From Nocardia aurantia (GTDB taxonomy: Bacteria > Actinomycetota > Actinomycetes > Mycobacteriales > Mycobacteriaceae), in assembly GCF_009604425.1 (NCBI RefSeq), contig NZ_WEGI01000006.1:186001-250000 (forward strand): a stretch of 64,000 nucleotides of DNA. Direction: 5' to 3'. Of this stretch, positions 60,634 to 64,000 are shown in pieces. The stretch's first letter is position 1; each line of letters begins with the position of its first letter. The notes under the pieces are model-generated. The model saw nothing but the letters and a program-made list of their open reading frames with translations, was not told the DNA's origin and did not search any database. A program made the position numbers and the translations under genes.

Positions 60634-61560
60634 GTGGGAACTCCGAAGGTCACGCGACGGCGCGCACTGACCCTGTCCGTCGCCGCCCTAGGCGCGCTGA
60701 CCGCCGCGGCGACCGCCCCGGCGCTCGCGGATCCGCCGGACGCCGCCGACAATGCCCGCTACCCGGGCTATTCCGCGCGCGACCGCGCCCAGCCCTACGC
60801 CCACTACCTGGCCGACCGCACGGACCCGCCGCAGCCGGTCGTCGCCGACGCCTACGCCGGACCGCCGGTGCCGCCCGACCGCATCCCGCCGTTCGACGCG
60901 CTGACCACCGAACTCGCGCCCACCGGCTACGCCCCGATCGAAACCGGTTACGGGCAGACCGAATCCGGCCTCGTGTGGGTCGCGGCCCGCACCGAGATGC
61001 CGCGCGTGACCGCGGCGATGTGGGACTGGTGGTTCGGCTGGCACCTGCTCGAATCCGCCCGCTACAAACTCTGGCATCCCGACGCCCACCTGTACGCCGA
61101 GGTCGCCGCCGACCGGCTCGACCACCCGATGCCCGACCGCGCCCGCTACCTCGGGAACATCTCGTACGTGGACGAATACATCGGCCCGAAACTGCAGCAA
61201 CTCGCGATCGCCTTCCACGACCCGATCGCCCACGGTTTCACCGTCCCCGACGGCCACACCATCGTCTTCGGCCGCGTCGGCAGCAGTGTCGCCCCCGTCG
61301 ATCTGGGCTGGCTGGCCCACCAGGTCCGCCCGATCCCCGGCGGCTGCGAGATGCGCAGCCGCTTCCACCTCCGCCACTACGGCGCCCACACCCCCGACCC
61401 GCTGCGCACCGCCCGCGCGATCGCCCGCGGCGCCGCCGCCGACCCGTCGGACCTGCTCCCCGGCCTCGACATGGCCCGCGACCTGATGCTGCACTGCGGC
61501 CAGGAGATGAATCACCTCTCCCGCTTCCTCCCCGAACTGCACGCCGAGTTCGCCGGATAG
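60634..61560 (+). CDS. Tat-exported DAPG/phloretin hydrolase-like protein
   Basis: 308 residues. Twin-arginine signal TRRRALTLSVAALGA (7-21), cleavage likely after ALA (about 32). The mature part matches the PhlG/DAPG hydrolase family: WDWWFGWHLLESARYKLWHP (about 130-149), WHPDAH (147-152), DEYIGP (Glu181) and the HxxxE pair HCGQE (His287, Glu291), which correspond to the zinc ligands of PhlG. It would cleave C-C bonds of acylphloroglucinols. Export is unusual, since known members are cytosolic. Starts at GTG 60634 without a clear RBS. Confidence 0.85.
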   Translation: MGTPKVTRRRALTLSVAALGALTAAATAPALADPPDAADNARYPGYSARDRAQPYAHYLADRTDPPQPVVADAYAGPPVPPDRIPPFDALTTELAPTGYAPIETGYGQTESGLVWVAARTEMPRVTAAMWDWWFGWHLLESARYKLWHPDAHLYAEVAADRLDHPMPDRARYLGNISYVDEYIGPKLQQLAIAFHDPIAHGFTVPDGHTIVFGRVGSSVAPVDLGWLAHQVRPIPGGCEMRSRFHLRHYGAHTPDPLRTARAIARGAAADPSDLLPGLDMARDLMLHCGQEMNHLSRFLPELHAEFAG

Positions 61561-61775
61561 CCGACGCCGGGATCCGAGCCGCTCGATCCGCCGGATCCGC
61601 GTACCGAATCTCCGATATTCTGTTGGGGGGCAGCGGGATCCGGAAGGGGCGGCGTGTGGGATCGGCAGTGGCAGAACGTCTCGGCACGGGGTGCCCGGAC
61701 TTGTCGGTGGTCTCGGATATCGTCGATTCACCGATTGCGGGAAGTGCCGGAATATGCCGGGTTGAGGGAGTGACC

Positions 61776-62810
61776 ATGGGTGGGACGACTATCGGGTCGT
61801 ATGCCGTGCGGCTGGCGGATGTCATGCGGCAGCTTCGAACCGGTGACGCGAACGCAGTGGCGGCGCTGGAGAATACACTGGGGCCGGAGCTCGACGACTT
61901 GGCCGGGGAATGGGCGCGGGAAAAATACGATCTCACACCTCGGGAAGCATTGCGCCATATGGTCGCCGGCGTGAACGACGACGGTCTGGATATCCGGGAG
62001 GATTATCTCCACGACTTTCTCTACATCGAACTGCTCGAGGCGCTGATCCGGCATCACGGCCGGCCGCTGGGCGGCTGGGATTCGATCCGGCCGAGCTGGT
62101 TCGGACGGGTCGACGGCGCGCTGGCGGAGGCGGGCATCGAATTCTCGATATCCGGGCTCGTGCACCAGGGGATCACGGGGGTGCCCACGCAGTCCTACGA
62201 GTCGGGGGTCGGCTGTCTGCCCTACGACGAGATCCCCGAGGTCTACGCGCTTCTCGCCGGGCTGCGGCGCGGCGATGTGCCGCTCGACATCATGCGTTAC
62301 GTCGCCGACGTGCGCGATTGGCTGAAGCTGTGCCTCGATCAGCACCTGGATCTGGTCTGCGTCGCAGGTGGGCGGGCCGCCGGGCCGCCGCCGCGGGTCC
62401 GCCGGCGGCTGTTCCCGGACGAGCGCCCCGCCGGTACCTGGCAGCAACACGTCGACGAGCAGCTGATCTCGAACGGCCCGTTCAGTCACGCGGCGATCTT
62501 CGGACTCGACGGCCGGCAATGGGCGGCGAGCGCCGGGTTCTCGGTCACCGCGGGCGAATTCGCCGCACTCGAGGCGCCGCTGGCCGATCCCCGGGTGCCG
62601 CTGCCGGACGGCCTCCGGATCGCGGGACAAGTGTATTCCGCCGAATCGCCGGAGCGCGGCCGGATCACCGGTTCGAATCGCATGTGCCATCTCACGATTC
62701 AGAAAACGAGCAAGGCCGTCGTGATTCTCCTGGAGGCGAAACGCAAACCACTGGAGGATGCGGGCGAACTCGAGGAGCAACTGATCGATTTCCTCGAAAC
62801 CTACGGGTGA
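61776..62810 (+). CDS. DUF7691-like domain fused to a C-terminal profilin-like domain
   Basis: 344 residues. The N-terminal part (1-197) looks like an uncharacterised actinobacterial domain (DUF7691-like: LTPREALRHMVAGVNDD, LLEALIRHHGRPLGG, DGALAEAGIEFSISGL). A linker with PPP (204-206) leads to a C-terminal domain (221-344) with the full pattern of eukaryotic profilin: TWQQHVDEQL, AAIFGLDGRQWAASAGF, LPDGLRIAGQVYSA, then HLTIQKTSKAVVILLE and LEEQLIDFLETYG. Trp222 and Trp249 match the two polyproline-binding tryptophans, while the usual Tyr at 225 is His. The ATG at 61776 has GGGAG upstream. No actin gene is seen here. The function is unknown. Confidence 0.8.
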   Translation: MGGTTIGSYAVRLADVMRQLRTGDANAVAALENTLGPELDDLAGEWAREKYDLTPREALRHMVAGVNDDGLDIREDYLHDFLYIELLEALIRHHGRPLGGWDSIRPSWFGRVDGALAEAGIEFSISGLVHQGITGVPTQSYESGVGCLPYDEIPEVYALLAGLRRGDVPLDIMRYVADVRDWLKLCLDQHLDLVCVAGGRAAGPPPRVRRRLFPDERPAGTWQQHVDEQLISNGPFSHAAIFGLDGRQWAASAGFSVTAGEFAALEAPLADPRVPLPDGLRIAGQVYSAESPERGRITGSNRMCHLTIQKTSKAVVILLEAKRKPLEDAGELEEQLIDFLETYG

Positions 62811-62844
62811 CGCATCGTGGATCGCTGAACCCGATGTACGGAAC

Positions 62845-63309
62845 TCACCAGCCGTTCGGCAGTACTTTCGGTTTCCGCGTCCACCACCAGGACAGGTCGG
62901 CGCCGGCCGCGACTTTCTTGGAATAGCGGGACAATTCGGCTCCCCCGTCGTCCTCCGTCATTTCCCGGAATCGGCCGTCCAGTTCACCGACGACATTCTC
63001 GACTTTACCGCGGAGGCGTGGCGGCATTCGTTCGATGTTCTGCTCGATGCCGTCCCGCACCGCGAGCATGTTCAGATATTCGTGGACCAGGTAGCGATCG
63101 CATGCGGCCCAGTGGTCCGCCATGTCGCGAACGAGCCGATCCCACATGCGCAGCCGGGCGAACACCCCGTGGATCGGGGCCGTCAGGGTGGCGGCGGCCG
63201 ACGGGCCCATCCGGTTCCGCTCGAGCTCGAGACGTTGTGCGTCCAGTACGTCCACCGCCGCGCGTTCCTTCGGGGTCAAACCGGCGAGCAGGTCATCGAG
63301 ATCGGGCAT
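62845..63309 (-). CDS. Hypothetical protein, convergent with the profilin-like gene
   Basis: 154 residues, no signal or membrane segment. N-terminal helix LDDLLAGLTPKERAAVDVLD, an Ala-rich hydrophobic part (PSAAATLTAPIHGVFARLRM), a helical segment DMADHWAACDRYLVHEYLNM and a Trp-rich C-terminus (LSWWWTRKPKVLPNGW). I do not recognise a family. It ends 34 bp from the end of the profilin-like gene. The start is the ATG at 63309. A role linked to the profilin-like protein cannot be excluded or shown. Confidence 0.75.
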   Translation of the reverse strand: MPDLDDLLAGLTPKERAAVDVLDAQRLELERNRMGPSAAATLTAPIHGVFARLRMWDRLVRDMADHWAACDRYLVHEYLNMLAVRDGIEQNIERMPPRLRGKVENVVGELDGRFREMTEDDGGAELSRYSKKVAAGADLSWWWTRKPKVLPNGW

Positions 63310-63379
63310 CGGACAAGTTTTCTACGCGCGGTCCGGCTACGCCAACTCGTTTCCCGGATCGAACCGGTCCCGGCGCCGC

Positions 63380-63757
63380 TCAGCCGGCCGTCGCCAGGAT
63401 CTCCAGCGCCGCCTCGATCTGCGGCACCGCCGGCGGGCCGAAGCCGTCCACGACCTCGGTCAGGGCGCGCGCCAGGTGCGGTCCGACCGCGGCCGCGGTG
63501 AGCACCTCCTCCGCCAGCACGATCCCGTTGACCAGATGGGCCGCCCGGATGCGCCCGTCCGCGGTGACCTCGTAACGCCAGTCGCCGAGTTGCAGGCGTT
63601 CCGGCGCGGACCGCAACAGCCCGCGCTTGGCCGGCGTCCGGATCGCGCCGGGCACGGCGGCGAACACCGTGAACACCAGCCCGGGCCCGCCGGGACCGTG
63701 CAGCGCCCCCGCGATCACGGCGGCCGCCCGCCCCGGATCGAAACTCGTTGCGGCCAT
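63380..63757 (-). CDS. Small hypothetical protein
   Basis: 125 residues, cytosolic. Gly-rich N-terminus (AGALHGPGGPGLVFTVFAAV) and a helical C-terminus. The segment LGDWRYEVTADGRIRAAHLVNGIVL could be a small beta sheet. I do not recognise the family. It starts at the ATG at 63757, 3 bp after the stop of the YbjQ-like gene, so the two form an operon; the pairing of a YbjQ-like gene with a small unknown gene suggests they work together. Confidence 0.75.
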   Translation of the reverse strand: MAATSFDPGRAAAVIAGALHGPGGPGLVFTVFAAVPGAIRTPAKRGLLRSAPERLQLGDWRYEVTADGRIRAAHLVNGIVLAEEVLTAAAVGPHLARALTEVVDGFGPPAVPQIEAALEILATAG

Positions 63758-63760
63758 GGG

Positions 63761-64000
63761 TCAGTCGCTCATCGGGAGCACGAACTGCGGGGTGATCGTC
63801 TCGGCCTCGCCGGTGCGGCGCACGGCGGTGCCCGCCGCGTAGAACTCGACCGTGTGGTGCCCCCAGGCGTAGCTCTCGATCTGGAAGTGCACGCCGGTCA
63901 CCCCGATGCCGCCGTCCCGCTCGGCCTCGGCCTGCATCCGCGACATCGCCAGCTCGCGCGCCTGATAGTTGCCCTGGGTCCACTGCGGCATCTCGACATT
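63761..64000 (-). CDS. YbjQ/UPF0145-type heavy-metal-binding domain protein, C-terminal part
   Basis: The open frame runs through the window edge (about 79 residues visible). The end matches the YbjQ/UPF0145 fold: YQARELAMSRMQAEAERDGG, then IGVTGVHFQIESYAWGHHTV and EFYAAGTAVRRTGEA. An ATG at 63991 exists, but the residues before it (NVE) continue in frame, so the gene likely starts outside the window. It is cotranscribed with the small unknown gene. Confidence 0.75.
   Translation of the reverse strand, partial: NVEMPQWTQGNYQARELAMSRMQAEAERDGGIGVTGVHFQIESYAWGHHTVEFYAAGTAVRRTGEAETITPQFVLPMSD

Overview
The window is very GC-rich DNA with GTG starts, short or overlapping gene junctions and a large share of lipid, F420 and mycofactocin-type enzymes. 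This points to a mycolic-acid actinomycete, most likely Nocardia or a close relative. That placement is inferred from gene content; no rRNA or other marker gene is present. I count about 58 protein genes, no tRNA or rRNA, no complete insertion sequence and no CRISPR array.

Layout. 0-2.1 kb: end of a polyketide or fatty-acid type operon (PfaD-type enoyl reductase plus an acyl-CoA ligase cut by the window edge). 2.2-8.8 kb: a LysR regulator divergent from a complete sugar or glycerophosphodiester-type ABC importer (ATPase, lipoprotein, two permeases), followed by a convergent MBL-fold hydrolase. 8.9-22.7 kb: a large catabolic-looking locus bounded by two tandem-duplicated regulators, TetR-TetR and GntR-GntR. 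It holds an amidohydrolase, a VWA + MoxR (NorD/NorQ-type) chaperone pair without any nitric oxide reductase, a signal-less periplasmic-binding-fold protein, an AveC-like membrane protein, two SDRs (one mycofactocin type), a P450 and an Rv3406-like dioxygenase. Three transcription units here share the sequence CAAAWATNNGTTCY.

23-32 kb: Roadblock protein, a divergent NAD+ DNA ligase, an HxlR/crotonase divergent pair with twin palindromes, a PAS-ANTAR protein, a long-chain acyl-CoA ligase, a possible degenerate trypsin-like protein, and an orphan histidine kinase. 32-41 kb: oxidoreductases (LLM, two zinc alcohol dehydrogenases, aldo/keto reductase, SDR, NmrA-like), a CocE-type hydrolase and a MarR regulator. 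40.8-43.5 kb: two unusual repeat regions, a hexamer-like GATGCC/GGTGGC block with a 400-bp internal duplication and a 55-bp tandem repeat, on either side of a coiled-coil protein.

43.7-58.7 kb: a second amidohydrolase, a secreted protein, a PAS-GGDEF protein, then an efflux pump, an IS3-OrfA-like orphan, an ArsR regulator and a two-component flavin monooxygenase operon. The last three promoters share a 17-bp motif (TGTYYRAYAGTWCGTAT). A StrR/ParB-like regulator, a Baeyer-Villiger monooxygenase and an HpnE-like oxidase follow. 58.8-64 kb: a TetR operon with a perfect operator, a Tat-exported DAPG-hydrolase-like protein, and a protein whose last 124 residues look like eukaryotic profilin. That profilin-like protein is the most striking single item in the window. 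Small uncharacterised genes and a YbjQ-type protein end the window.
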